Assembly (NCBI GenBank): GCA_030704615.1
Contig: CM060731.1
Coordinates: 36,578,001-36,642,000, forward strand
Direction of reading: 5' to 3'
DNA length: 64,000 bases
From: Takakia lepidozioides
Taxonomy: Eukaryota; Streptophyta; Takakiopsida; Takakiales; Takakiaceae
In this document: positions 1 to 10,199 of the stretch, one piece after another
Layout: each line of letters starts with the position of its first letter
How positions within the stretch are numbered: position 1 is the first letter of the stretch
Made by a program: the position numbers and the translations under genes
The notes under the pieces: model-generated
The model's database searches: none
The model's input: the letters and a program-made list of their open reading frames with translations, nothing else
What the model was told of the DNA's origin: nothing

Positions 1-164
1 TTCAAACTGAAGGCAAAGCAATTCCTATAAGCCCTCAGGAACCGCCGTATACGTCGTCTCTCTCCTCCGGTGACAATGGGTCCAATGTCAGGCTCCCAAT
101 TGTCCTCCGTAACTGAAACCTTAAGTCCAGTGGGCTTAGAGGTAGAGGACGCGTCCCGTGGTTG

Positions 165-1139
165 CTATGCTGCAACCTCTTGAGCAGTACTCCCTTCCTG
201 CTCAGTCAATGACAAGGCCTCATCCTGCCCCATCATCTCATCATTGAGAACCTCCTCATCCCGAGAAGAATCCCCAACCTCATCCATCACAGCTACCTTG
301 GCTGCCAACTCCCTCTGAACCTCGAGCACCTCCCACGTGTGCCATGGATGTCTACACCCCGTGGTCCTCACCGGCTCGCCCCCACTCGCTGTCTGTACCG
401 TCTCGATAGGCAGAGAGACCATGAAGGGGAGTGCACTCCGCACTCTACGTTGCTCAGCCATAGCCAAGCTGATAATCCAGGTCAAGCAATTGAGATCCAT
501 TGCTTGCCCCAACACCTGACGCCGTGATGCCTCAGAAAGAGAAGGCACCGCCGTGGTCCCAGTGGAAAACCCCATAGCCCGCTCTCGCTCGTCGGCATTA
601 GGCTCCACTAACTGCTGCAACTGAGCATCCCACAGGAGGCCAGGTCCACCATCCCGAAAAGCATGGGATCCTGGGAAGCTGAGCAGTGTAGGTAATGCTG
701 CTCGTGGTTGACCCACCTTGTTGACCACTGCCAAAGGCGAACGGTCATCGTGTCTCACACGTTGAGACTGCCTCCCTGTGTCCAAAATGCCATCCACGGT
801 AAGGTGTGCTGGCCGCTGCACCCCATCAAATGCACGCTTGAGTAGTGCGGGTGGCATCAAGTTAGTCCACCAAAGCCGTGGACGATGAGCCCGTGACCCC
901 ACTGCAGCTGCATCCAGCAACACTGCTGACCCAAGCCACGACCGGACTTGATGCACACTGGCCATCACCCTGGCCCGAGAATCACCCATCAGTGATATAT
1001 TCTCCAAGATGTATGCTGGAGATACAGCTTGATGAAGCTGCAAGCAGCGCAAAATCCGCACCATCTCCCAAACAGACCCGTCCTCGAGTCTCGCAATCCA
1101 TTGCCATGCCCGGCTGATGAATGCCCTTGGCAGGGCCAA
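165..1139 (-). pseudogene. C5 DNA methyltransferase, C-terminal half (motifs VI-X)
   Basis: Continues the methyltransferase that begins in the frame at 989-3499; the two frames overlap and one base appears to be missing near 1062-1070. Visible are motif VI (Y-I-L-E-N-I), motif VIII (G-S-R-A-H-R-P-R-L-W-W) and a motif IX/X block (R-E-R-A-M-G-F, then V-L-G-Q-A-M-D-L-N). That last block is closer to the DNMT3/DRM pattern than to the usual LGNAVP of DNMT1. Known role of the family: transfer of a methyl group from AdoMet to carbon 5 of cytosine in DNA. After it comes a linker rich in acidic residues leading towards reverse transcriptase. The homologous tail is present in the copy at 27815-28350. 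Confidence 0.8.
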
Positions 1140-3499
1140 CCTGCCACTACCAGATCAATGGAGCCAACCCGCTCCAAATCCTGCGCCCCCAGCAAGACAA
1201 TGTCTGCTGGCAAGGCCTGCTGATATCCACGAACTGCAGACACCGGCAACAACTGAGGGTACTGCTGTACCATCTGAGCAACATGGCGCAGTGAGACGCG
1301 TCGTGTAGTCTCATCCCTCTCCACATACAGGTAACGCCTTACCCGCATACCTGCCTGTAGCACAGCAGCCAATCCGGTGCTGATCCCGCCAAACAAGTCC
1401 AGAAGGCATATGCCTACATCCGGATACTGCCACACAATAGGTGTGGTATCCAATGGTGACAACTGAGGTGGTCCTGGTGCAATACCCGCACTCTCCTCCT
1501 CTCCTGACGGTGCAAAAGCCTCTATCCAGGCTTGTTGCACACGACAATCAGCAACCTGCTGCAAATCCTTGCTCGTACCCCACAATGGAGTGTGAGCAAC
1601 CATGGCAGGCAACTCCGCCATACCATGCATGTCATCCTGCTCTGCTGGAGGTGGCACATCCTTTGCATGGGCATTGCCCTCCAGCAACTCTCCAGGCCAA
1701 CTAACTGCAGCTGTAAAGGCGGCTAGTGTTGGCATCTTGCCCCGCTGGGCGGCCGCAATACCCCCAATGAATGTCACAGAGAGCTGTGCACGACGACCAT
1801 CCCCTGACTGCCAGCCAGGCCTGTATGATGCTGACTCCTCCCAAAAGTCCAGGGTAAAACCCATGGGATATAACACTGCCCCACCAACGAGGACATCGTA
1901 AGAGACCGCGTCTGTCACAATGGCCTTGGCTCGCATCACTGAGCCATCTCTAGGATGATCCGGCTGCAGTCTAATGGCCAACTGATGCCGTGTCATGCCC
2001 CGAGCCTGCTCTGATCCTCCCAGAGATGTCTGTATCTGGAAAGGACAAGGCTCCATATCCGCCTCCATGAGGCCCAAACCTGCAATAGCAGCTCTGCCCA
2101 ACATCAGTGGCTGAGCTCCCGAGTCCAACAAGACCCGCAGTGGCCGGTATTTCTTGCCTGCCGGTCCACTCAAAGAGAAAATGTCATCCTGGTTGTCTAA
2201 CAAGACAACTCCAGGTGTCACCATGGCGCGCTCAAAGGCTGGCCTAGCTGGCAGCTCCGTCAACCTGGCAGCTACAGCTTGCCAGGGCGCAGCCGTGGCA
2301 GTCTTGACCCTCAAATCGGAGGATCTCTCTGCCACTACACCTTCCACTAACTCCGCAGAAGATGAAGTGACCTCCCCACTCTCGTAGAGTGTTGCTACTA
2401 GTCTGAACACTGCAGCTGGTCTTACCCCCGGCGTCGCAATCATGGTTGCTGAGAACAGTGGGGCTTGACACACAGAGGTGGCTGCCCCCAATAACACACC
2501 GGCTGCACTAGCCTTGGTAGCAGGTGTCAGTGCTGCACGTGTAGCTCTCCCCAATGGCATAGTACCCTCCGCCTCGGTAACAGTCGGGCGAGAACTAGGT
2601 GCCATGGATGGCGTTGACACTGTCTCCGCCAAGGTGAATGACTGAGGCAGCCTTGCCTGACGGCTTGCCTCTCCACGGTGTGGATCCAACTCCACCTCTG
2701 CACCTCGTGGCTCAGGAACTCGTGCTGCTCCTCGAGTCACGGCTGCAGCAGACTCCACCTGCTCTAGTGGTAGTGCTGCTCCACACATGAATCCCATGCC
2801 TCCCATATCTCCTCCCTCAGGAGCAGGAGGTGGACCATCCCGCCTGGGAGCCGGTACCGCCTGAGCTATAGCCATGGCAGCGAGCCTCTGCTCTAGCTGC
2901 TGAAGCCGATTGGCCATGCCTTGGTCAACACCCTGACCTCCGCGTCCTTGGCCATGTGGAGCTTGCCCTTGGCCTGCACCTCGTGCCCGACCACCTCGTC
3001 CTCTTTGGGCTGGTCCACCTCGCCCCCGGCCACCATTATTCCCTTGGAACTGGCCTGGGCGCAACTCAGGATGCAAGTCATAACATTGGGCATCTCCATG
3101 CCCATACTTGCCGCAATGCCCACACTGCAACTGTGCAGGCTGTGCTTGTGCCGGCCTTTTGCCACTCTCTGGGCAATCTCTCTTGACATGGGGTCCTCCA
3201 TATGTCCAACATATCACCCCTGGTTGCTGTTGGCCTGCAAAAGATGTCACGGGCCTCTGCACCTGAGGTCCCCTGTAAGCTCCATGGAACTTGGGCTGGG
3301 CAACCTTGCCCCCCTGACCACGCTGTTGGGCAGTCCCTTGTGCCGGTGGGCTGACAGCTGTGCCCCGTGCAGGCATGTCCTTGCCAAATCCAATTGTAAC
3401 AACTCGCTCTTCCACCATGTTGAGCTCAATCCGCTCAGCCAGCAGAAACACATCTGCTAATGTGGGTTGGGCTGCTTGTAACAAGGTTGCATCTCGCAC
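989..3499 (-). pseudogene. Gag nucleocapsid - aspartic protease - C5 methyltransferase (N-terminal half)
   Basis: An 836-residue open frame. Order: end of capsid (residues 1-35), zinc knuckles near 97 and 127 (the first reads C-W-T-Y where copy B has C-W-T-C, so one Zn ligand is lost here), a Gly/Arg-rich stretch, a retroviral-type aspartic protease with V-L-L-D-S-G-A near 458, then a C5 methyltransferase with motif I L-D-L-F-G-G-I-S-T-G near 697 and catalytic motif IV G-W-P-C-Q-G-H-S-S-A-G near the end. The Pro-Cys dipeptide of motif IV is intact. The fusion of protease and methyltransferase in one frame shows the enzyme is part of the retroelement polyprotein. Its C-terminus is lost to a frameshift; the rest is at 165-1139. 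Confidence 0.85.
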
Positions 3500-4334
3500 C
3501 CTTCTCTTGAGCTCCTTGTCCAGAATTCCATACCAAGGTCACACTTATCAAGCGCCTCATACGAGTGTACGCCTCTCGCAGGCTCTCACTGGGTTTGCGC
3601 TGGAAGTCTTGCAAACTTCGCAGCTTCTCTGTCCGTACACCTTGGTAGTTCCTCCGCAACTCCTGGAAGAACTCCACCACCGGGTTGAATCTAGGCACAT
3701 GTGTTGTAGTCGTGGCAGGAGGAGTAGTAGCACCTTTTGAACTGGTACCACCTGCAGAAGTACCAGCACTACTTGCTCCACTACTAGTGCTGGCAGTGGG
3801 AGCTATTGGTACTGATGTAGCTACTGGTCGCGTCGTGCCTCGAGTAATGGAGACGTAGTCAGGTGACCAATACATCCTCCACTCCTCAATCTTTGCTTCA
3901 TGTCCTCGCCTGAACTCGTGGTAATCGTCCATAGGCGGGCCTTCCAAATGCTGGAACAGTCCCTTCCACGCCATGAATGGGGTGAATAGCTGTGGATTGC
4001 GCATCTGCTGCAAATCACACCAGCTGTCGAACTCCTGGATAAAGTCATCCAACTCAATTGTGCCCACAGCTCCAAAGTACCTACGAGGCCCCTTGGTAGC
4101 TCCATACATCTCCTCCATGTCGTCCCACAACAATGGCGAATGAAAGTGCACACCTGTTGATGAAGCCTCCGAGTCTGTGTCTGACTCTACAGTAATTGAG
4201 GGTGGCGGTGAAGGTGGTCTGAACCGAATACCTCGTCTTGTGAACCCACTCTCACTGTTACTGCCTGTAGCTGTACTCCCCTCAAAACCCTTGGGTAACT
4301 CCGTAATGACACTCACAATGTGCACCTCCTCCAC
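3435..4334 (-). pseudogene. Gag capsid region of methyltransferase gypsy element A
   Basis: About 299 residues. It starts with an acidic/Ser-rich leader, then a retrotransposon Gag-type capsid segment (W-C-D-L-Q-Q, then the F-Q-R-K-P-S-E-S-L-R-E-A-Y-T-R-M-R-R block that is the usual conserved part of plant Gag), separated by a Ser/Thr/Ala-rich spacer. It is out of frame with the nucleocapsid-protease frame at 3499; the missing link around 3500-3540 is present in copy B, so a small deletion has broken it. Capsid proteins assemble the cytoplasmic particle in which reverse transcription occurs. Confidence 0.75.
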
Positions 4335-4574
4335 GTGACACTATAAGGCTCTAGTACTAATCTAATAGTGACACGGGTGGGTACCTATTGCAGTTTAAGG
4401 GTCATATCCCAATGGCTCGGGGCACCTGCACCTGCATCCACCGCAAGAACTCCTATGGTTGGCTGGTCATCAACCCAGCCTCACCATAGAAGAAACACTG
4501 GTGGTCTTGCTGGTCATCACTCCAGCCTCACCACCGACAGCATACTCTAGGATTGACCGGTGATCAAATCCGGC

Positions 4575-5603
4575 CTAATCCCTATGAAAGCAAGCGCCCA
4601 CACAAAACCAACATGGCGCACAGTCAAGCATGCAGGTGTTGGGGGGGATCCAAACACAAGAAATCAAAACATCAACACCCCCACACCAAAATCCAGCTGC
4701 AATGCTGATCCTGCAGAATAGCCCAGCCCAAAACCCCGGACTGACTGGCCTCCACCAAGAGAGGCTTTGGCAACTACAAGTACAAGGTAATGAAAATGGT
4801 ACAGAGATGGAGGGGAAGAATAGAAGCCCGACCAAGCAAGATCTAATCCTGATCCATGCTATCAACTGCCAGACTTCTCTCAAAGTACCTCGCTCTGCAT
4901 GATGGTAAGGTGTAGGAGGTATATCTATGTCCAGAAACCTGCCACTAACCTTGTCCCAAGCTACAGTAGCTCGCTCTAACCAACCCTCCTCCTCTTTCTG
5001 CCAGGTAGAGACAAAGCAATACTCCCCTATCTCCCGCTCACTGAATACTAAAGAAAACAGAGGTAGGGTCTGATAGTCTCTCAACTCGAAAGCTTTGAGA
5101 CGGTTGCGGGTGTCCTCATTGCGAATGACTGCATCTCCTTCACGCACAACAAACATGTCATTGCTGATGAACCTTCGCTCGTGGTTGCCCTGTGCAGAGC
5201 GTATCCGGCTGCAACCATGTCTGATTGCACAAACTTGTGTAGCTCTTGCTCCTCTGCTCCAGTACACCACGGCCTTGTGGCTGAACACCTTGGTCCCCGG
5301 GGCTGTCTTTGGCTGTGTTCCAAGCCTAGCTTTCACCCACTTTGGTATTTCACCTACAGCTGCAGAACTGCTAGCTCCAACAGAGTTCTGACTGTCCAAG
5401 GCGATATTGAGGCCCTCAATGCCAACTACAGCAGTCTGTTGTCTACTACTAATGCCTGACTCCCAGTATGCAATCAACTTGTCCAACTGTTCTCCACTCA
5501 AATCAGTCTGAGTTCCTTGGGAAACATAAATCCTGTCCCCTTGTGTGCACAGGCTAAGAGAAGAGACCTGCCCTTCAATTACGTCCTCATTTCCCCCAGC
5601 CAT
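4575..5603 (-). CDS. Pre-gag ORF of methyltransferase gypsy element A, unknown function
   Basis: Open for 342 residues from an ATG whose context (M-A-G-G-N-E-D) is conserved in copy B. The first 250 or so residues are hydrophilic and aligned with copy B over long stretches (for example F-V-S-T-W-Q-K-E-E-E-G-W). The last 90 residues are Cys/Trp/Phe-rich and look like read-through into leader DNA rather than protein. I recognise no domain. It precedes Gag by about 240 bp of untranslated DNA (4335-4574), which includes a short direct repeat around GGCTGGTCATCA. It may be an extra ORF or an N-terminal Gag extension joined by splicing. Confidence 0.5.
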   Translation of the reverse strand: MAGGNEDVIEGQVSSLSLCTQGDRIYVSQGTQTDLSGEQLDKLIAYWESGISSRQQTAVVGIEGLNIALDSQNSVGASSSAAVGEIPKWVKARLGTQPKTAPGTKVFSHKAVVYWSRGARATQVCAIRHGCSRIRSAQGNHERRFISNDMFVVREGDAVIRNEDTRNRLKAFELRDYQTLPLFSLVFSEREIGEYCFVSTWQKEEEGWLERATVAWDKVSGRFLDIDIPPTPYHHAERGTLREVWQLIAWIRIRSCLVGLLFFPSISVPFSLPCTCSCQSLSWWRPVSPGFWAGLFCRISIAAGFWCGGVDVLISCVWIPPNTCMLDCAPCWFCVGACFHRD

Positions 5604-5893
5604 ACAAGGAGTACCTCCACAGATTTGTCTATCATATAGACCAGCACAGGTTCTAGAAACAGAATTGTGGATCTTTCATGGCACACTCACACTTTAGCAG
5701 AGTCCTAAAAACAAAAACCAGGTCTAGATTGGTAGATTTCCCCTTTCTGCAGCTATCCCCCCAAAAACTGAGTCAAACAGAGCCCATATGACAAAGATAT
5801 GACCAATTAGGCTCTAAATCATTCGAATTAGATCAAAAAGGTTTTTTTTTTTTTTTTAACACCAAAACGTTCTCGCCATTAAAAACTGTTCCC

Positions 5894-7740
5894 ATGTTAT
5901 CTACGGGTTTATCTGTCGGATAAGTGATATCCACACTTGTGCCCTCTGTTCCCTGCAGGTTCCCGATTTTCCATCTGAACAGCCCGTCTCGAGTTCTCCA
6001 CACATGGGCGGGTCTTGGGAAATTACGATGAATACAGTGGCACGCTGAAGCTCAGCAGCAGGTAGACAATGTGTCCGTTAATGTAAAGAGCCTGGCAGAT
6101 CGACAGTTTGAAACGATCAATGCTTCATCTCCTGTTATGCCATTCGCATCAGCCTGCCGTAGATTGTCTGTCAGCCAATATCCGAGTTCAATTGTCCAAG
6201 CAGAAATCTACCAGAAATCTACCAACCGGCTACTGATTCCATAAATACTGGCAACTCCCATTCCGGATCTGTACTCAATGGATCAGTAGAGTGGCTGCCC
6301 TTAGGGCGCGCTTCATCCCAACCAGGGTAATCTGCACTGAAGCCGAGATGACACTTGAAGCGGCTGCTTCCACAATGCTCCCTCTTTGGTGCATTCATTG
6401 TGCTAATCTAGCACTGCCCAAACCACGCCACAACTCTCGTTGGTGCAGGAAGTATGGCTGCCGCATTGCAGGTCTCGGGTCAGGCTCTCCATATCCTAGG
6501 CGTGCATATTGCTGCTGATATTGGGGCTGCCTTCAAATTGACTGCCAATAGGCCCGAACCTGTTTCATTAAAACCGAGACTGTCGAATTTCCGTCCAAAA
6601 AATGCTAGTGGGTATTTGCCATGACAGGCACCTGACAATGTATGAAAGCCCACCATAAAATCCGAATATCTTCAATCAGAAGTTGGAATTCGTAATGGCC
6701 TCCATTCTGGTCTGTTTCATCGCCCCTTTGGCCTGCTTCATGATCAGCTCCTACGCTAACTCAATTTTCCCACGGATTGTAATAGATCCAACTCTTTTCT
6801 TAGAGTTCAAGAGGGTTCAAAAGAGGGGCCTCTTCGGCTAGCTGACAACAGGCATGTGCCCATTGATACTCCGGTCAAGAGTAACACCTGAAAAGCTGAA
6901 TTTGGCAGATCCTAAGTACTTTACATTCCAGTTTTCTCGTTAAGTAACCTGCAGTACTCATACATACTCGACTAACCGTAATAAGGAGCTTAAGGAAGTC
7001 CTGGTGGATCAGGAGGCGGGGGCGAGGGAGGTGATGGACAGCACCTTAATTACGCACTTGCTAGAAAATCTAGCCTGACCCCGTCCATCCCCTTTGCTTG
7101 CTTCCTCGCGATGTGCAGCCAGACAACCTCACATCAACCAGCCCACAACCACTCCTTCATGGTGGCTGGGCTATAGTCGCACACCGACTTCCCACCCATT
7201 GCTAGTAACCATTCCACATGAAAGCCAACGACGGCACAATCTGCCTTCATGCCAGCCTGTCCTTCCTCGCTGACCAAGAAAACCAACGATAGCCAGCCAA
7301 CTTCTCAACTCGGCCTTTACTGATTGCACACCATGATATATGCCATGAACAACTTCACCAAATCGTTTGTCATCAGTACCGATATACCATTGGCATGACG
7401 ACTTGTAGACATGAGCCCATCAACCAGTCCAACACCTTGGCTGCTCACTATGTGTAGGTCTGAAACCATCAGTCTGCTCAGGAATTACCTATAGCATGGT
7501 ATTTTTATCTCTGCAGCTGAAGTCGAAGACCACGGTCCACCTACTCGCGTAACCAGCTGCACCTCCGCTTCTAACCACCAAGACAATGAAGGCTTGCATC
7601 CCAGCCTTGCGAGACAACAATAATGCTGATCGTTTCACCATGCTCGGCTCTCAATCTGCCGCTCAGCCAGTGACCGTTATAAAGGGAGAATACCCATGCA
7701 CTTTTGTGTTACCGCTTTCAACACACACAAAATCCACAAG
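5894..7740. other. Non-coding stretch between element A and an LTR
   Basis: No open frame here has recognisable similarity or exceeds 75 residues. The part next to the LTR may be internal sequence of the element owning that LTR, since it lies on the 3' side of the LTR in minus-strand orientation, but no primer-binding site or second LTR was found. Confidence 0.5.
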
Positions 7741-8150
7741 TGCTAAAAACTAATTAAGCTCACATCTTGCACTCACAGATGCAAACGCATCTCTCTCGAG
7801 TGATAAACAAAGCTAAAAAGGACACACACTCCCAACACAAGAAATATGAAATCCATCGCTATCACTCATTGAAACAGAAGTCGAGCCAGGGGCACCCCAA
7901 GCTATGGGGACTCCACCCCACAACAACCTGTACCCCTACATAAGCACACTCAAACCTAAACGATGCAGGAGCTCGGTCGCGCAGGCTCTCGAGAGATGAG
8001 CCACGCGACTGCCGCTCTCGTGAAGATAAGGCCGTTCAGGTGTCAAACTAAACTTGACACCTGATTTAACACTTGACCTAAATCCAAGTGTTAAATACAA
8101 TAACTAGCTTTATTCTAGTTGTTTTCACACTGTGCTTATTTAACTTGACA
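7741..8150 (-). repeat. LTR (TGTCAAG...TTAGCA family), 410 bp
   Basis: On the minus strand it begins TGTCAAGTTAAATAA and ends TTTTTAGCA, with the TG...CA ends of an LTR. A related copy on the plus strand is at 48915-49344 and shares internal blocks such as CTTCACGAGAGCG and GGGTGGAGTCCCCATAGC. It abuts the left palindrome arm exactly where the transposase gene homology stops, so it interrupts or bounds that gene. No target-site duplication is evident, so it is probably one LTR of a truncated element rather than a clean solo LTR. Confidence 0.7.
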
Positions 8151-9011
8151 GGAACACCAGACATATTGTAGGTATTGGTCTTGCACCAAGGATGACCATC
8201 AAACTTGCGGTCCATGCCTTGGAGGGACTGTGAACCACGGTCCGTACGTAGTTTAACCACGGTCCGTACGTAGTTTGACCACGGGGGGGAGTTCGTGGAT
8301 CACTTTTCCATCAAAAGCTCGAGGAAGACACCGAACACGATGCACTGGAATGTGACTATAGTCCAAGGTAGAAAGCTCTCCTTTTGATCCATTCCTCCGA
8401 GCAATGGCCAAGATACTCAAAATGGACAACACACCAGAAGGAAATGCAGATGTAGCCTCCCCTGCTAGTCGTGGAGATGAAGATAAACCCCTCGCAGATT
8501 CGCAACAATCAGACGTGGTGTTGTCCAATGGAGTTTTCCGAGGCTTCATGTCGTGAAGCAAGACCGTATGAGCAGATGAGGAAGGTTGAGATCCACAAAA
8601 TACACTCTTAGAAACCTCAACACAATCCGAATTATGAGACCCCAAGCTCGCCGAATCTGCAACCTCCTCCTTCAATTTACAACTCCCATTTGTCGCAGCT
8701 TGATCGTTCTTTCTTGCAATAGAAGTGTGCCTCTCATCATGTGACTGTGTATAGCTCGTACCTGTGACACGGTACTTGGAGAAAGTGTCTGGAAACAACT
8801 CCCATTGCTTTTGGCCGTCATTGAAAACTGGAAGCAACACTGTGGAGGCATCATCATCTCCATCATCCTCCCAAAAAACTGAACCCGGAACAAGTTTGAA
8901 TCTATTGCATAACCAAGGTTCTGGGATAATGCACTTGTTTCCATTGCAAGGATAACGAACCACTTTTGCATCAGGTGGACATGAAAGCACTGCATATTTT
9001 GGTGTAGACAT
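8151..9011 (-). pseudogene. MULE-type transposase, N-terminal part (left copy, truncated)
   Basis: Open from an ATG at 9011 to a stop at 8253, about 252 residues, matching the start of the transposase gene at 23681 onward. The stop comes from a tandem duplication of about 22 bp at 8235-8280 (two copies of CCACGGTCCGTACGTAGTTT) that is single-copy in the right arm. Beyond it the coding homology continues to 8151 and is then cut off by the LTR, so zinc-finger, catalytic and SWIM-like regions are absent. Unlike the right copy, the N-terminal frame here is uninterrupted. This N-terminal region has no domain I recognise and is Ser/Asp-rich. Confidence 0.8.
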
Positions 9012-10199
9012 TTGGCAATGCCCTCAAAGTTTGAGAGAAGATGCAAAATGAATGAAAGCGCACATCTTGCAAGACCTTATGCAAATACATTAAATGGCTT
9101 ACATTACTTATGTGTATCATCAATCCAGAAGGTCCAAAATTTTTGAGGCATGTGCTCCATCCATATTATTCTCTGACAGAAACAACTAAATGGACTATCC
9201 CCTATTTTTAAGACGACGGCGCCGTTGTTGAGATCTTAGAATCCAATGTATTGCCTTCTTCTTATGAGCATATGAAACATAAATGCTCTGCATGTTTCCA
9301 TTTATTTTACAACCAATCGTTGATTAATCGTCCAACTATGAACTGACACACTAGACGGCACAATTTATTTACAATCAAATCCCATGACATGTATGTTGAT
9401 TTGTTCTTTGATTACTCATGTATGAGTAATGAGTACAAGTATTTGTGGCGACAATTGGCTCTAAAACCAATAAATTGATTAAGACACCCATAACAAAATA
9501 TTTAGTTACTTTATCACTTACTTTATATTGTATTATGAAGGCGCCGCCACAAAGTAACATGTCAATCGTACAACCATCTTCTGAGGATCCACGTGTAACC
9601 CATGTAGTCCAAAAAACACTAACGCTAGAGTGTATAAAAAATGTTCACATTTCAGATTTGGCCAATTTGGCCTTTTTAAGGCCTTAGCCTTCGCCCTCGC
9701 CCCCCTTTCCCGCCGCTCTCCTTGGCGGGGGCAGGTTTGAACCCGCAACCTAGTGGAAAATACACCACAACCTTACCAACAAGCCATGCTCTATTCAATG
9801 AAACAACCTCTACTTTTTTGTTAATAAACTGTTTCTTTTCAGTTAAACTTGTTGCCATTACTACATGACTAACCCGGTATCATTACTACACTAACGTAGT
9901 CTAGTATACTTGCACATTATCCCTTGCCACTCCCCCAAACAAACACACACAAACTACACAAGCACTTAACACGTCTCTAGTCTCTACACCCTGGAGACTC
10001 CCGTTACGAAGAGGAGACGGAGGCGCCGCATCTCGGCCTTATACTATACCACCCCGAGGCAACGAGCTGTTGCGGTGATGGGGAGGAAGAAGGACACTCG
10101 AGGGGGAGGCGTTGTTGGTGGTGGTGGTGGTAGAGGCAAGCTGCGGACGGAGAAGGTAAGCTGTAGTTTTGTTTTTTTTCATGACCTGCACTTAGGCAT
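9012..10199. other. Intergenic region between divergent genes, left arm
   Basis: No gene seen. It holds the tRNA-derived SINE listed separately and presumably the divergent promoters, but no core-promoter element is clear enough to call. Confidence 0.5.
9729..9800 (-). repeat. tRNA-derived SINE, left arm
   Basis: On the minus strand there is an A-box-like TGGCTTGTTGGTAAGG followed about 35 bp later by the B-box-like GGGTTCAAACCTGCC, the internal Pol III promoter layout. There is no foldable acceptor stem, so it is a SINE rather than a tRNA gene. Mirrored at 22920-22998. Confidence 0.6.

Larger units (their letters stand above)
1..5893 (-). mobile_element. Ty3/gypsy element with C5 DNA methyltransferase, copy A (partial)
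   Basis: Minus-strand retroelement entering from the left window edge. Read 5' to 3' it holds a pre-gag ORF, a Gag capsid ORF, zinc knuckles, a DSGA-type aspartic protease and a cytosine-5 DNA methyltransferase. The last 100 bases at the window edge read into the F-L-x-A-Y-x-N-C-F-A region typical just before a gypsy reverse transcriptase, so RT and integrase lie outside. Its 5' end, starting TGGGAACAG on the minus strand, is set by comparison with copy B at 50458, where homology starts at the same base. I could not delimit an LTR. Gag and methyltransferase frames are broken, so this copy looks non-autonomous or contains sequence errors. Confidence 0.85.

Noticed and set aside
337-1308. Plus-strand frames opposite the methyltransferase
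   Set aside because: They are antisense shadows of a strongly coding minus strand.
6291-6518. 75-residue plus-strand frame
   Set aside because: Short, no similarity recognised, not conserved in any repeat copy.
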